A stretch of 64,000 nucleotides of DNA from Phytophthora sp. 'mugwort' (lineage: Eukaryota; Oomycota; Peronosporomycetes; Peronosporales; Peronosporaceae). Made by a program: the position numbers and the translations under genes. This document shows, in pieces, positions 45,720 through 57,649 of this stretch. The DNA lies in the NCBI GenBank assembly GCA_033558025.1, contig JAUCEF010000004.1, positions 3,534,001-3,598,000 of the forward strand, written 5' to 3'. Under the pieces are notes generated by a model, which saw only the letters and a list, made by a program, of their open reading frames with translations, was not told the origin of the DNA and did not search any database. Numbering within the stretch: position 1 is the stretch's first letter; each line of letters begins with the position of its first letter.

Positions 45720-48700
45720 GCTCAGCGGTCGGCGAAGTCGGCATCTAACGGCACGCTGTGAGTCACTGCAGCTCGCATACATGCAGGATTAACGCTTTTG
45801 TCTCCGCACTTTTTCCTCTTCCTTTGACAGCTGGAGCACGACCCTCTCTTTTGCGCGGCAGTTGCAGGCTGATGAACAACGATTTCACCGGGACTTGGGA
45901 CTAGCTTCCGCTGCTCCTTGCGTCTACAGCGCAGTGCATTTGCACCAATTTTGGGGTCGGGGTACTTCTTGAGAAAACAGCTGTGCAGGTAAGCCCACTT
46001 ACCAAGAGCTTGTGAAATAGAGCAAGCGAGTTTTCTGAAATACTCGACGTCTTCCTCTGTTATCATTGTAGGCGGTGGGTCCACGGCGAAATACAGGGAG
46101 AGGATCGGTCGGCTCTGGTATTTTCGCATGCTCAACTTGTGGCTCGCTGCTTTGCACAGGTAGGCTCTTACTCATAGCGGACATGGGCGAGCCCGTCGCT
46201 TCACTTGCGACGCTGATTGGCAATTGTCGGTGATTTCCACACTTACAAGCTTTGGTTGTTGCGCGTCGGGACTGCTAGTGGTATGAACATCACCACCTTG
46301 GGCAGCGTCTGGTGAGGCACGTGGACTGAAGTTTGAAGGCGTCGCTGGGGTTAAAATGCTGTCTGCGCCGACATCTTGCTGCTTTTTGAGCTGGGCAATG
46401 GTCTCTGGAGGAATGCGGAGCCTGAAATTTAAGGCAGGAACCGCAATTTTCGGCGCGTTTCATCCCCCCCCAACGGAGAAGTAGGTATTGCTCAGGCTTC
46501 GGCCAGATACCGTCGGATACACAGCTGGCAAATTGATACACCCGAGCAAAACGTTTCTTCTTGCTCGTGAAAACTTTAGAGCCGCGGAGCATTTGAAATA
46601 GCTGGATCTGAAAAACTTCTTCGTTGACGTTGGTGCCCGACAGTTCTGGGCGACTGTGATCGAATATAAAAAATCGATCGCTTCTTGATTCTCGATGTGG
46701 CACCGGACGATGTTGAGCCAAGTAAATTGTCAGAGTTCTCGTCGCAGTCATTCTTGCCTAAGTCGCTGTTAGCATGGACAATGCTGCCAGACGTCTTCGT
46801 GCACCTATCGTCCTCAATGATCTTGACTTTCGACGCAATGGTTGGGAAGCTACGCTGGCGAAGCTTCAAGCTGTTGTTTGTGCTGGCTTCGACGGCGATG
46901 TTAAACGTTATCGTCGTTGCCAAAGGGCAACTGGAACCACGCGCGCTCTTCTCGCGCTTGCTTTTTCCGCACCTGGCGCAAGAGCTCGTATTCCTCCAGT
47001 GAAAATCCGACGCAGCTCTCATGATCATGCGGCTCGAGGTTCAACAACGACATGAAATGAGACCTCGAAAGGGGCGAGACGTCACGTTTGTCGAATGGAC
47101 ACGGAGAAGCTCGTGAACGGTGGATCGATGCCGTCGGGGTCGGGCCAAAGCAGCTTCGATATTCTCTGGTACGACACTAGCGGAATCAAATATTCTCAGC
47201 CAGCTTGAAAACCCGAAATCTTGTGACAAATCCGAACGGTAGTGTGGCTGCGGAACATGGCCAGAGAGGATATGACTGAGCGCCAGTTGTGGTGGCTCTT
47301 GAAGCTTACGTTGACTCAGTATTGCGGCTTGAGCCAGCGCCATGAAATCAAAGCTGGCATTCCGCCCCAAACCTCGCTCCAATTCGAAGGTTGTGCTGGA
47401 CGATGAAGACGTCTAGGATTCGAAGGCCAACTTCAGCTGATAGGGAGCGGTTGAGCAGCTTCTTAAGCCCCGAGTGAAAGCCTCTTAGCTGGCTTGTAGC
47501 CACTATCCGCGTACTCGTGTGCGTCTCAGCGTAGTCGTTGTTCTCCACGAATAAGTCGCCAAGGAGGATCTGAGCAGCGTTACTAACAATGCATCCCCGC
47601 CAGGTTGACTCCGAGCAGGCCAGATCCTTAGCTGAAACGAGATTTGCGACGCGTCAAAACTCTGCCTCCATTTCTTCAGGTGGGCGCAGCTTGCGGTCCA
47701 CCGTGTACATCGCGCTCATCAACTCCTTTGAGATCCAAATTTTCTTAGCTTTGTTAGCCAGCGTCTCTTTCACCCGCATCATCACGTGAAAAGGGTCCTG
47801 TTTCACGTGTACCATATCGCCAAACGTAATTTGTACCATGCTCCGCACGCCGTTATCGTTACCACTAACCAGGTAGATAGTACCCTCATCTTCAGCTTTC
47901 AAAGTTGGCTTCACGACTTTCAGTAGTACCGCCGTCTCCTCGTTGTTCTCCGATCTAGTCAAACAGCGACCGACAATTTTTTTTTTGGCCCACCTCGTTC
48001 TGCACAAGGAAGCAGCAGATTGGCGTCCGAAATACTAGCGCGCTGCCCCGGACCATCCCAAATCTTCAACTTCTTGCAAAATTTGGCTGAGTGATCCATG
48101 CGCAGCACCTTTCGAACCGACATTTTCGGCATCAACAGCTCATACAGAGGGCCGTGTAGGGCCGTTGTCTCCATCCAGACAGTAGTGAGAACCTTGCTAT
48201 TCACAACTGCATGCTTGGCGCAATAGTCCCCAACACTAGATGGCATCGGCGCTACGTAATCTGGATTAATCGTGCGCAGGTGGCGCACTCTGTCAGCAAA
48301 CAGTGTGTAGAGCTTGTAGTAGCGAGCCTGGCGGCGGCGGCGGCGAATATTGGCGATCGTGTTGCTCAATACATTAGGCGACATCATCCTGCCATGGATG
48401 AGCTCTAACAGGGCCTTGGAGTAGCCTGTTTTGGAGCCGAGCACGTAGGAGAATTGAGCCATAGCCTTAATGTTTGACCACAGATACTCGGGGGAAATCG
48501 TAGAGAAGCACGTACGAGCATTGCCGGAGCACTGATACTTAATATAAAGCAAGTTTTGCTTCCTCTCGACATCTTCCACTGTACGCTGCAGGTATTCCTT
48601 CACTCTCGGCGTGCAGCTGCATTCCGGGGCGATACATGACGGCTTCTTGCCGCGGCAGACGGCTTCCGGGCCCACACTACCACAGGGTTGTCAAACAGCT

Positions 48701-48920
48701 CCGCCGAAGGCGACAACTCATTCCAGTTACGCTTGACAGGGCAGGCGACAACTGGAGGAAAAGCTCTCTTGGCAAGGGCCTCCTGAATCAGCCGCTTCCT
48801 CTCCATCTTGAGATTTCGTAGTCTGGTATTTGAGCCAGCAAACGCAACCTTTATAATGTAATGCTTGTATCGGAGTTCAGAGGTCATCAAAGGAGATGTT
48901 GGGCCGCCAGGCCCCAACAT
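45720..48920 (-). pseudogene. DDE-type transposase of an unassigned family, broken
   Basis: Minus strand. N terminus 48920-48600, frameshift near 48660, then a 238-codon frame (48675-47959) with CSCTPRVKEYLQRTVEDVER, an Arg-rich RRRRR stretch encoded by GCG/CGG repeats, and VLRMDHSAKFCKKLKIWDG. The next frame (48007-47654) has YLVSGNDNGVRSMVQ and VHVKQDPFHVMMRVKETLAN, and 47548-47348 has TSQLRGFHSGLKKLLNRSLS. The spaced Asp residues (MDHS, the SGNDN block) and the DPFH look like a DDE core. Two Cys-rich segments follow (ARCGKSKREK near 46970; CSSCQRKRKKCGDKS near 45810). I cannot assign it to a named superfamily. Confidence 0.65.
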
Positions 48921-49024
48921 TACCGGTAAGTCTCCGGAAGTATCTGGCTTTTAATGGCGTATTAATAGCCCATTTTCTCCCGTCTGTCCCTTCAACGTCA
49001 GTATATCTGTAACTAAGTCGAAAT

Positions 49025-49350
49025 ATCCACACGGTGTCCACCCGTCCGTTTTTAGAGCCTGTATAGTACCTTTCCTAGAGTTTAAAACAACTGATGTACA
49101 TGCACAGTAGTAATTAACTATGCATTCGTAGAGCTTGGCTCGTCCAACTGTTATGTCTACACAATCAGCACTGTTCAGAAGGAAATGAAGATTGCCCAAC
49201 ACCATCGCTTTCGTGAATTGCTTCCTGTCCGTCTTTGTGTCGGCGTCTAGCTTCCATACGAAGCTGTCAATTCATGTCAAGTACTACTACGCCCACTATA
49301 CATTTTTTATATAATAGCGGTAGAAGTGGACACATATTGTACTGCTTATC
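49025..49350 (+). repeat. Right diverged direct repeat flanking the DDE relic
   Basis: Partner of 45225-45525; see there. The two lie just outside the transposase remnant on either side. Confidence 0.55.
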
Positions 49351-49534
49351 AAACTTCCAGTCGAGCAGGGGACACACATTACAAAACTTGCAGCTTTTCA
49401 TTTTTGTTTTTACTACGCAGCGGTATCTAACTCATTGGGCCATAATATAATACGCTGCACACATGCGTGAATGAACCGAACGGGGCTTGTGTCTGTTGTG
49501 AGGTGAAACATACAAAAGGGCACTGTCGCCCAGC

Positions 49535-50344
49535 TCAGTCCGAGCGGAGCATGCGGTATCCCTTCTGCTTCGTCGAGGTACCCGTACCTGCAGCTCCCGC
49601 ACCCGCAACCGTGGCACTTGCGCTCGCCGTGGCGCCGCCGTTTTGAGACGTGGACGTGACAGCGTTGTCATCCTGCGTTGTGGTGCTGGTGGCTCCGCTA
49701 GTTTGTGTGACGGTATTTCCTCCCACCTCGGCATTAGCACCTGCTCCAGCACCACCGTTGCCGCCCACGCCAACATCGACGCCTCCGTATCCAGCTCCGC
49801 GTTGTCCGTATTGACGAGCTCCGACGTCAGCACCACCGTAGCCAGCTCCGCGGCCGTATTGACCAGCTCCGCGGCCGTATTGACCAGCTCCGACACTTGC
49901 ACCGCCGTAGCCAGCTCCGCGTTGTTCGTATTGACCAGCTCCGACACTTGCACCGCCGTAGCCAGCTCCACGTTGTTCGTATTGACCAGCTCCGACACTT
50001 GCACCAGCGTAGCCAGCCCCGCGACCGTATTGACCAGCTCCGACACTTGCACCAGCGTAGCCAGCCCCGCGACCGTATTGACCAGCTCCGACGTCAGCAC
50101 CGCCGTAGCCACCTCCACGGCCGTACAGACCAGCACCCACGCCAGCACCTCCGTAACCAGCGCCACGCCCGTACAGTCCGGCTCCCACACTAGCACCGCC
50201 ATAGCCATAGCCACCGCCACGTCCGTACAGACCAGCATGAAGCCGCCCGAACGTCTGGGCGGCCTCCTCCTTAGCGTACGCGCCGTTTGAGAGAGCCACG
50301 ACGGCGAGGCACAGGACGGCGGTGGTCTTGATGTTGTTGAACAT
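49535..50344 (-). CDS. Secreted glycine/tyrosine-rich repeat protein
   Basis: 269 residues. Residues 1-24 (MFNNIKTTAVLCLAVVALSN then GAYA) are a typical cleavable signal peptide. The mature part begins KEEAAQTFGRL and continues with about ten imperfect repeats of 14-19 residues of the form GAGQYGRGAGYAGASV, with EQR variants, followed by a Ser/Thr/Ala-rich region and a basic end KGYRMLRSD. The start at 50344 is preferred over the upstream in-frame ATG at 50479 because it gives the signal peptide and lies 64-79 bases after an initiator-like element. Likely an extracellular or cell-wall-associated structural protein; function inferred from composition only. The repeats are also near-identical at DNA level, so copy number may vary. 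Confidence 0.85.
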   Translation of the reverse strand: MFNNIKTTAVLCLAVVALSNGAYAKEEAAQTFGRLHAGLYGRGGGYGYGGASVGAGLYGRGAGYGGAGVGAGLYGRGGGYGGADVGAGQYGRGAGYAGASVGAGQYGRGAGYAGASVGAGQYEQRGAGYGGASVGAGQYEQRGAGYGGASVGAGQYGRGAGQYGRGAGYGGADVGARQYGQRGAGYGGVDVGVGGNGGAGAGANAEVGGNTVTQTSGATSTTTQDDNAVTSTSQNGGATASASATVAGAGAAGTGTSTKQKGYRMLRSD

Positions 50345-50407
50345 TATTCTGGTTGTTCTGTGTCGGGATAGTCTTGGAATGAACAGGAGCTGTAGAATTG
50401 AGTGAGG

Positions 50408-50423
50408 AAATTTGAGAGTGAGC
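50408..50423 (-). promoter_or_regulatory. Initiator-like core promoter element of the glycine-rich gene
   Basis: On the minus strand GCTCACTCTCAAATTT, matching the oomycete initiator GCTCATTYYNCAWTTT at 14 of 16 positions, 64 bases before the ATG. Confidence 0.65.
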
Positions 50424-51380
50424 TTCGGACGGCGAGGCTTTCGGTCCCAGTTCGGCAGAACCCCCGGGTTGGTAGTCAACTAGAGCAAGTACGGCAGAAT
50501 AGTGAGAGAGGCCTGGCAAGATGCCTGCTGCTTGGCGGAAGAGACAGACAGACAACAAGTAGACGGAGGCTCCGAATCGGTGTCCGATGGAGTTGGGACG
50601 CGCTGATTACCTGTATGGGGAGACCCATACGGATGTTTACCTCACCATCCGTTTAAAAAAAGATGGACCTGGTATAGGCATGAGTATTAGCGGACACTCT
50701 TCCAAGTTGAGTCACATCAGACGCATTGCTTGCGGAACACGGTGGGCCGCACACCTGAGCATCTTCCGTGGTCCATGGTTCCTCTGAGGCCATCTCAAGA
50801 CTGGTCAACGAATATTGATATCCTACGTTACTTCATACAGCGCGTAGTACTAAATCGTTAACATGGTGTACAGTGACAGACCGAAACAAGATACTTGATG
50901 CCCTCCTCCACCATTTGATCGGTCTATGGGCCGTCGGCCTGTCCGTCTCTGGGGAAGTATGGAGGCCGTCCTAATTTACCCACGCTCACATAGTAGGGTG
51001 CTATTAGAGTGTAGGCGGTGTTGGTGAAAGGAGTAGTGCCGGTTCTAGAGTTGTTAAAAAAGAGCAGGGTCGGCCTAGATGCAGGTCTGGGCTGCTGGAG
51101 CTGGCGGCGTCAATGCATAGTTCGAGATATCGACAGGGGCACAGAGATGGAGGCAGGCTCGTAGAATTTTGATATTTTAAGAATATTTTTCTGTACTTGC
51201 AGAAAATAAATAAATAGAATAAGTTTACGTATCCTAAAATATATTCCACTATTGTACGAACTCATTCTTTGGTTTACCCAGGTATTCCGGACAAAATCCC
51301 TCGGCGAAAAATAAATACCTAAATGGTAACTAAAAATATTTTTCGGTTATCTAGTTTTATTTGTATTTAATTTCTTCGAG
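50424..51380. other. Upstream region of glycine-rich gene; no further gene
   Basis: Within the inverted repeat. 51030-51165 resembles the dispersed repeat at 32650-32815; 51170-51370 is AT-rich with no recognisable feature. The mirrored region is 62715-63671. Confidence 0.5.
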
Positions 51381-51932
51381 GTGGTGAGGTTGGCGCGGAA
51401 AGGTGGAGTGGCCGGTACGGCCGAAGTAGCCGTACTGGCCCTTGTCAGCCGTGATCGACGATGGTATGAGACGGCTTCGAAGGGACGAACGCCGTTGAAG
51501 ATGGCTCGGGACGGATATGCGGCGTGGCTCGTAGACATGGAAGAGATAGAACAGACCGACCGTCTGAGCGAGGTCTATTGGCGTATAGACGGAGCTGACT
51601 ACGCTACGGCAAGGGTGCCGGTGATGCCATTGAGTGGACTGTTGGCGCAGTGTCGGGCATTGCAAAAAAAAAGATGCAAGCTGACCGCGCCGCGGGCACT
51701 CGGCGAGGACGCCGAGTTTCAGTCGGGTCGGCGAGGACGCCGAGTTTCAGTCGGGGAGGATGTCCCGATTGGGAACGGTGGACGCCGTCTTAGGTACGGT
51801 CCTAACCGTTCCTCGCGAAGTTCAACGTGCGAGCTACTGTTGGAGGCGACACTGTATGAAGACAAGCCCGGTCCCAACTTGCATTTAGCAATCGGATTTG
51901 CAAGGTTTCTGGGACGCGACGTTGGATTGTAT
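51381..51932 (+). pseudogene. Inverted piece of gypsy ORF3 C terminus and LTR start
   Basis: Exact mirror of 62163-62714. Read on the plus strand: 51381-51760 encodes the C-terminal part of ORF3 (GYAAWLVDMEEIEQTDRLSE, related to copy A), then TGTCCCGATTGGG at 51761 marks the LTR start, of which about 170 bases are present. Its orientation is opposite to the element at 51933-62334. Confidence 0.75.
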
Positions 51933-52561
51933 GGACCACCAGCGTCACTAATCCTGGCCATCCTCGGCAGACCCATTCCACTACTTCGTATGCATACAGC
52001 GCCACATACAGTATTCCGTATACAACCACCGACGCCATCCTCCACAGCGCACGCCCAACAACATACAGTCGGTGGACCGTCCGACGAAATTCAAACCTCA
52101 ATACTTGGAATAGAGAACGCTCAACCGCCAACCGTACGCTAAAGAGTTAAGCAGGAACACACACCAGTAGGCGTGGAATGCGTCGATCCACTTGTGCAGG
52201 AGCCCCAGACCATCTATGTGTTCACGTCTTGCTTCCAGTATCCTTCGTACATTTTCCACCATCGATCATCACGAGGGCGATCGTGCACGGTCGGCCCGTG
52301 GACAAAGCGACGGTAACGGCAAGGCAGACTCTCCATAAACCCTACCACTTGTACACCCAATAGCTCAGCGAAGAGACCACTCGCACACCGACTCCTAGGA
52401 GCGGCTGCATAATCACCCAGACAAGCGCCCTTCCGGCGGCCCACAGAAGCTCCCTCCAATAGATCTCGACAACCGTCCAACCAACGTCCGTGGCTAAAGC
52501 CATGAAGGTACAGCCCATAGTACTGCTTCCGCCACAAACTCCATGTCCGCGCACCGCGCAA
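51933..52561 (-). pseudogene. ORF3 of gypsy copy D, N-terminal and middle part
   Basis: Minus frames 52554-52342 (WRELLWAAGRALVWVIMQPL, matching WHEILCALGGALIWLITQPL of copy A) and 52131-51933 (VVVYGILYVALYAYEVVEWV and GWPGLVTLVVH), both with hydrophobic segments. At least two frame changes. The frame runs across the repeat junction at 51932 into unrelated inverted sequence, while the expected C-terminal part is found instead at 62335-62714. Confidence 0.6.
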
Positions 52562-52899
52562 AACAGAAAATAATAAACCTAGACTCGCGCTCAGAGGTCG
52601 GTCTCTCTCGCCGTCACTAGCATTCTCAGCATTCCCAGTAAGCGACGTTTCCTCTTAGTCACTCGTACGGATGCTTTCGTGTCTCAGATCCACCACCGTC
52701 CCTTCTATTCCTTTCCCATCACTCCGTCCATACCCTCGAAAATTCCATACCACTGTTTCAATGACAGGTAACGGTCAAATCCCAGCCCATCAGTAGCTAC
52801 TGTAGAAAGAGGTGAGGTGACTGCGCCGCTAACGCTCGCAGCGTCGGAACCCACGTTTCCGCTTTCGCTTCCAAAAGACAAGGGTCCCTTTCACCCACC

Positions 52900-54079
52900 A
52901 TGGTTAGGACCAAGACGCCCCAGACGCTCAAGCCCGCCGCCCTCGTTGACCGTCTTCGCGCACGCGTCGACAACCCGGACACGGACGACGACGCGGACGT
53001 CCAGCTCGTCGTCCAAGTCGCCTTTTGGTCACGCATGCGACCGTTTCTTTCGCGGAACTCGGCGTCGACAGGACTCCCGGCGGTCGACAATCTTGCCCTC
53101 GCAGTCATGGCAGAGGACGCCTCGGCCCCTCCGGAGCTCACAGAGACCGTGACGTTGCTGCCCCACCCGGACCGGATGCAGGCCGGAACAGCACCAGCCC
53201 ATGCTTTTTTCGTGCAACCGGCTTCGCCAACTCAACCATCTAAGCGTGCTTCCAAACGGACGAACTTCCGTGCGAAGTCTCCATCGTCCAAGAAACAGCG
53301 AACCTCGAGGACGGAGCTAGCCACCAAGGGGTTCGGCTTACGTTGCTTGGTTGGTCAAGGATGTGGAGACCCAGGGCAAAGCACCGTTCCGTGTTACCCC
53401 ATCTTCGACTCACCGGTCGCGCACTAGCTCGCATCGAACCGACGTGGTGCAAGTTCGCCTACCAAACCCTTCTTGGGTCGGCAACCGGTCGGCGAATCCA
53501 TGGAAACTGCTGCTCTCCGACAAGTCTCTCCGGGGTATCCAAGGCGAGGTAGCCAAGCTCATTCTGGCTCACAAGGACGTCAGTATCGAGACAGAGAGAC
53601 CGTTCCGTGCCTCCGCAATGATGGACGGCGACTCTGACTTTAAAGAGAACGGTGAATACACCATTCAGCCTCCGTCTCCGTCCATTTCCATTAAGGCCTC
53701 TTCCAAGGGCAAGTCCAAAGCGGCAGCCTCCGTCCGGGTCGGGTCTACCAACTCAGACGACGGCGACGACAAGCAAGCCAACGACGACGATCAGGACGAC
53801 GACGACGGTCAGGGTGACGACGGCGACGCCAGCCAAGAAGGTGAGAGCGACGGCCAGGGTGACGACGACACGGAGCCCGACGAGGCCGAGCCTGACGACG
53901 CCGAGGCCGACGACGCAAAAAAAGACGACGAGAAGAAGCCCCCAGCCTCAAGAAGACCGACTCCGCCGACTAACGTCCACTCCGACGTCAAAGCAAGCCC
54001 AAGGCTAACCTCGTCCTTCGTTTTCACCCAACAAGTTACTGTGAAACGTAATTCAGATACAAACGTCCACACTCTATAA
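52900..54079 (+). pseudogene. aORF of gypsy copy D: antisense reading frame
   Basis: Starts MVRTKTPQTLKPAALVDRLR at 52900 and aligns from its first residue with the frame at 1592 of copy A. A frame change near 53390 coincides with a deletion: TQGKAPFR is followed directly by sequence that in copy A lies about 430 bases further on (readable as LRLTGRALARI in another frame, against LRLSTKALARV in copy A). Then PNPSWVGNRSANPWKLLLSD, MMDGDSDFKENGEYTI, and an Asp-rich tail (DDDQDDDDGQGDDGD and similar), ending at 54079. No known family. Confidence 0.65.
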
Positions 54080-54157
54080 CCGTCTCCTTTCCGTGTTTTG
54101 ATGCTAAATCCACCCACATCACACTGTTGCTTCGACTTAGAGACGCAACATCCGGTC

Positions 54158-55795
54158 CTAAGCCATGAACAGGTCATCATCTTCCACGCGAGCGTTGGCA
54201 TCCACCAACCGCGCACTTCTCCGCAATTCAGGAAGGTTCCGTTTCTTCCTTTCTGCTTGTTCGAACGCCCTTCCCAAGGCGGCATACTCGGGCATCAACT
54301 CAGCTCGTGCCAGCCAGAAAGTCTCATAGTCTGCGGCCAAAGCCAAGTACTCTACGGTTCCCGAACAACTCTTTTCGCAACCACTTCCAACAAAGGTGAC
54401 TCCACACCCGTAATAACCGTATCTTCCCCACCTAGGATCAACCGTTCCGTATAACTCGACGCTGGTAACTCTGACTCCTCCAACGGTCCATAATTTTCTT
54501 CCTCATCCTCAATCCCTTCCGTTACCTCCTCATGGTACGGTCTGGCCCACTTGCCACGGTAACGCTTGAGCCTATTCACATTAATGGTCACCACTTTGTC
54601 TGGATGCGAGGGAATGTCAATCCGATACGCGTTCTCCCCGACCTTGCTCACAACACGGTACGGACCGCGCCAAGAGAACGCGAGCTTCTTAGTTCGCGCC
54701 TCGTCTCTTCTCGCCGTGAAGATCTGAGACACCAACACTGGATCTCCGACCTCGTACTCGACCCGTACTTGATCCTGCAACCGTCTTTCAGGACGGTCCT
54801 GAGCTTAATCAACTGTCTTTCAACCAAATGACGAGATTCTCGCAATGAGTGGTACAGTTTCCGTCGGTACTGAGCCACTTCGTTGCTTTTCCACTTCGTT
54901 CCCAGGTTGAGGAAGGCCACGTCCATAGGGAGTACCGGGTCACGTCTGTACATCGAACGAACGGTGAGTCCCCCAAAGCTTCATGAGAGGCCGTCCTGTA
55001 CGCAAAGAGCACTCTCGGCAGGTACAGATCCCGGTCCGTCTGGGTCTCGCTCACGTGCATCTTCAGTATCCCAATCAGCGTTCCATTGAACCATACTACT
55101 AGTCCTTGCCTCTGAGGATGGTAGGCGGAGCAGAACCGTTACTTGATGCCAAACGTCTGGTAGAATGACTTGGCAATTTCGGACGTAAAGTTCGAGCCAT
55201 TATCGCTCAAGAGGCGCGAGGGTATATCATGTCTAGCAACGACACCATTAGCCATTACTCGACAAAGCCACGGAATCCAACTGTTCACAGCGAACGCTTC
55301 CACCCATCGATTAAAGTAATCGGCGAACACCAATATGTACCTGTTCCCTCTCTCGGTTACAGGCACCGGACCGATAACGTCGACCACTAGCAACGAAAAG
55401 GACTCCGTTAGATCTGCCACGGGAATCCTCTTCATTTGGCCCGACCTCCATGATCGCGAACCTTTTCGACTGCCGCACAAACTGCACTCCCTTAGAAACT
55501 CGGCGACATCCTTACGCCATCCCGGCCAGAACACATGCATTCTCACCTTTTCCAAAGTCTTAGTTAGACCTAAATGAGAAGAGAAGAGGTCCTCATGACA
55601 GTAGTAAAGCACGGTTTCCACGTAGGATAACGGCACTACTGGAACGGATAACGACCGCGCAGGACTAACCCGTGCTGGCAAATCAGCTCGTCGAAGCAAG
55701 AGACCGTTCCTCACTTCGTATCGAGATGCCATTCCCACGACTCGTGCTCTCAGGTACGGATCCAACGGTAAGGCTCCGTCATCAGGGAACGCCAC
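54158..55795 (-). pseudogene. Integrase and chromodomain-like tail of gypsy copy D
   Basis: A 218-codon frame (55795-55139) holds the zinc-binding domain (YCHEDLFSSHLGL, then CSLCGSRKG) and core with both catalytic Asp (LLVVDVIGPVPVTERG; LLSDNGSNFTSE). A TAA at 55137-55139 interrupts it; in the same frame beyond the stop the position of the catalytic Glu reads GLVVWFNG, against GLVERF in copy A, so the Glu is replaced by Val. Then the C-terminal module (VGDPVLVSQIFTARR, FSWRGPYRVVSKVGENAYRI), SPLLEVVAKR, and a tail with YETFWLARAELMPEY and LPELRRSARL (54346-54158), which I read as a derived chromodomain. Confidence 0.85.
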
Positions 55796-55807
55796 TAGCG
55801 CTTTTAT

Positions 55808-57388
55808 CTACGATACTTTTTGTTGTTCGTCCACAAAGTGCTTCAAGTCTAACCCGAACTGCTCCACAGGTGACAACGGTTCTCCTATAGGAATCTCAGC
55901 CTCCACGCCCCTTTGCGTCGGCTCGGTCTCAGAACCGTCCACATGTCCGTCTCCACCTTCATACTCCGTCTCGTGGTTTCCCGTAATGGACGGAACCGGC
56001 TCCCCGACTGAAGCGGGACCCACGTCACTCTCAACCTCTTCGTGATTTAGCAGGTCGGCCATCCGTAGCGCCTCCACTCTGTCCGCTGGTAACCGAGATA
56101 GTCCATCCACATGTCCATAGTCATTCCCAGTTTATGGTGGATCCTGAACTGCAAATTCGAGAGTTCAATCGCCCACCGAGCCAGTTTAGCATTCGATGTA
56201 CGGTTCCCTGGGCTGAAGACCCATGTCCACGCTTGGTGATCCGTGTATAGGTCGAATTCACGCATGTCCAAGTAACAACGGAATTTCCTCGTAGCCCACC
56301 CAACACCCCAGCACTCGATCTCAGAGACCCCGTCCGGCTTATTGGTCCTGTTCTTTTGTGATCCGGTCAGCAGTTTGCTAGCATAGCCACTACACGGTTA
56401 CGACCGTCCACTTCCTGCATTAGACTAGCTGCGACCGCGTAACGCGAGGAATCAACGAACAGCTTAAACCGCCTGTCGCTGCTCGGATAGACCAAAATCG
56501 GAGGTTTCACAAGGGCTCGTTTGAGCTGAAGAAAAGAAGCCTCGCAATCTTCCGTCCACATAAATGAAGCGTCCTTTACTTTTACCCGTTCCACAGGCGC
56601 CGATATTAGAGCGTACCCAGGGATATACCGCCGAAAGTAGCTGGTGAGTCCCAAGAATGACCGTATCCCGTGCAAGTCTCGGGATCGCTGCACATTCATC
56701 ACCGCCTTTATCTTCTCGGGATTGGGCAAAATGCCGGAGGGCGTCACTATATGCCCCAGGAAAGCAACCTGACTCCGTCCCCAATGGCACTTTTTCATCT
56801 TCAATTTTAATCCCGCTTGTCACAGTCTTGTCAGAACTTGACGCATACGCACTAAGTGCGACGGAAAGTCCTTGCTGAAGATGACAGAGTCATCCAGATA
56901 CACCAAACAGATACGCCACTTCAGGTCGACAAGCACGGTCTCCATCAGGCATTCAAACGCAGGCACCGCGTTGCAGAGACCAAACGGCATAACCAACCAT
57001 TCATAATGACCGTATTTACAGGTAAAAGCCGTCTTGTTCACACTGTCCTCATGTATGGGTACGTTCCAGTACCCGGACGCGATATCCATAGTCGAGAATA
57101 GCTGAGCGTCCCCTAAGACATCAAGAATATCATCGATTAAGGGCATAGGATAGCAATCCTTCACGGCCACAGCGTTCAGTCTCCGGTAATCAATACCCGT
57201 ATGCCTCCGTCGGGCTTCCGGATCATCAGCACTGGACTAGCCCACGGACCTTTTAACGGACGGTTCAATCCCAGTTCAAGAAACTTTTCGATCTCGGCCT
57301 CCATCACTTCGTCTTCCGCGAGAGAGACACGGTCCGGTTGCTGCTTGATCGACGGGCTGTCTCCCATATAGATCTTGAAATGCAACAA
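55808..57388 (-). pseudogene. Reverse transcriptase and RNase H of gypsy copy D
   Basis: RT: MIRKPDGGIRV (57240), FSTMDIASGYWNVPIHEDSV, YGHYEWLVMPFGLCNAVPAF, and VYLDDSVIFSKDF with the YLDD site in 57170-56820. An in-frame TGA at 56820-56822 is followed in the same frame by KMKKCHWGRSQVAFLGHIVT to LFVDSSRYAVAASLMQEVDG (56804-56367), the connection and start of RNase H. After a frameshift YTDHQAWTWVFSPGNRTSN (56271-56047) and MDGLSRLPADRVEALR (56110-55808). It is the best preserved RT of the window. Confidence 0.9.
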
Positions 57389-57649
57389 CTACGTCCTGCC
57401 AGGTTTCTTTGACGATTCCACAAACATCTCTCTAATTTGATCCAATTCCTTCTGGAACAAGTCCTTCTGCTCCTTAGACAACTTGAGTTCGTAAAGTCAG
57501 CTTCCAACCGGTCCTCCTTATCAGGCGGGATGTCGGGCTTGGACGCCTTGACCCGTTCTTCGGTTCCTTCGCAGCGCTCCTCGCCACCGATATCGCGCTC
57601 TCCGGCGTACCAACTTCGCTGAGACGCCTGCTTTTAGGCTACCCTCGTC

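Larger units (their letters stand above)
50095..51932 (+). repeat. Left arm of a large inverted repeat
   Basis: Every base position x here pairs with 114095 minus x on the other strand at 62163-64000. I saw only two mismatches in 1838 bases (near 50987 and 51923) and no gaps. The arm contains the 5' part and promoter of the glycine-rich gene, an AT-rich stretch, and at its inner end an inverted piece of gypsy ORF3 and LTR. The true outer end is beyond the window on the right side, so the arm may be longer. Confidence 0.95.

Noticed and set aside
49643..50290. 215-codon Ser/Thr-rich plus-strand frame opposite the glycine-rich gene
   Set aside because: It is the reverse reading of the glycine-rich repeats; it lacks a signal peptide or promoter element, whereas the minus-strand frame has both.
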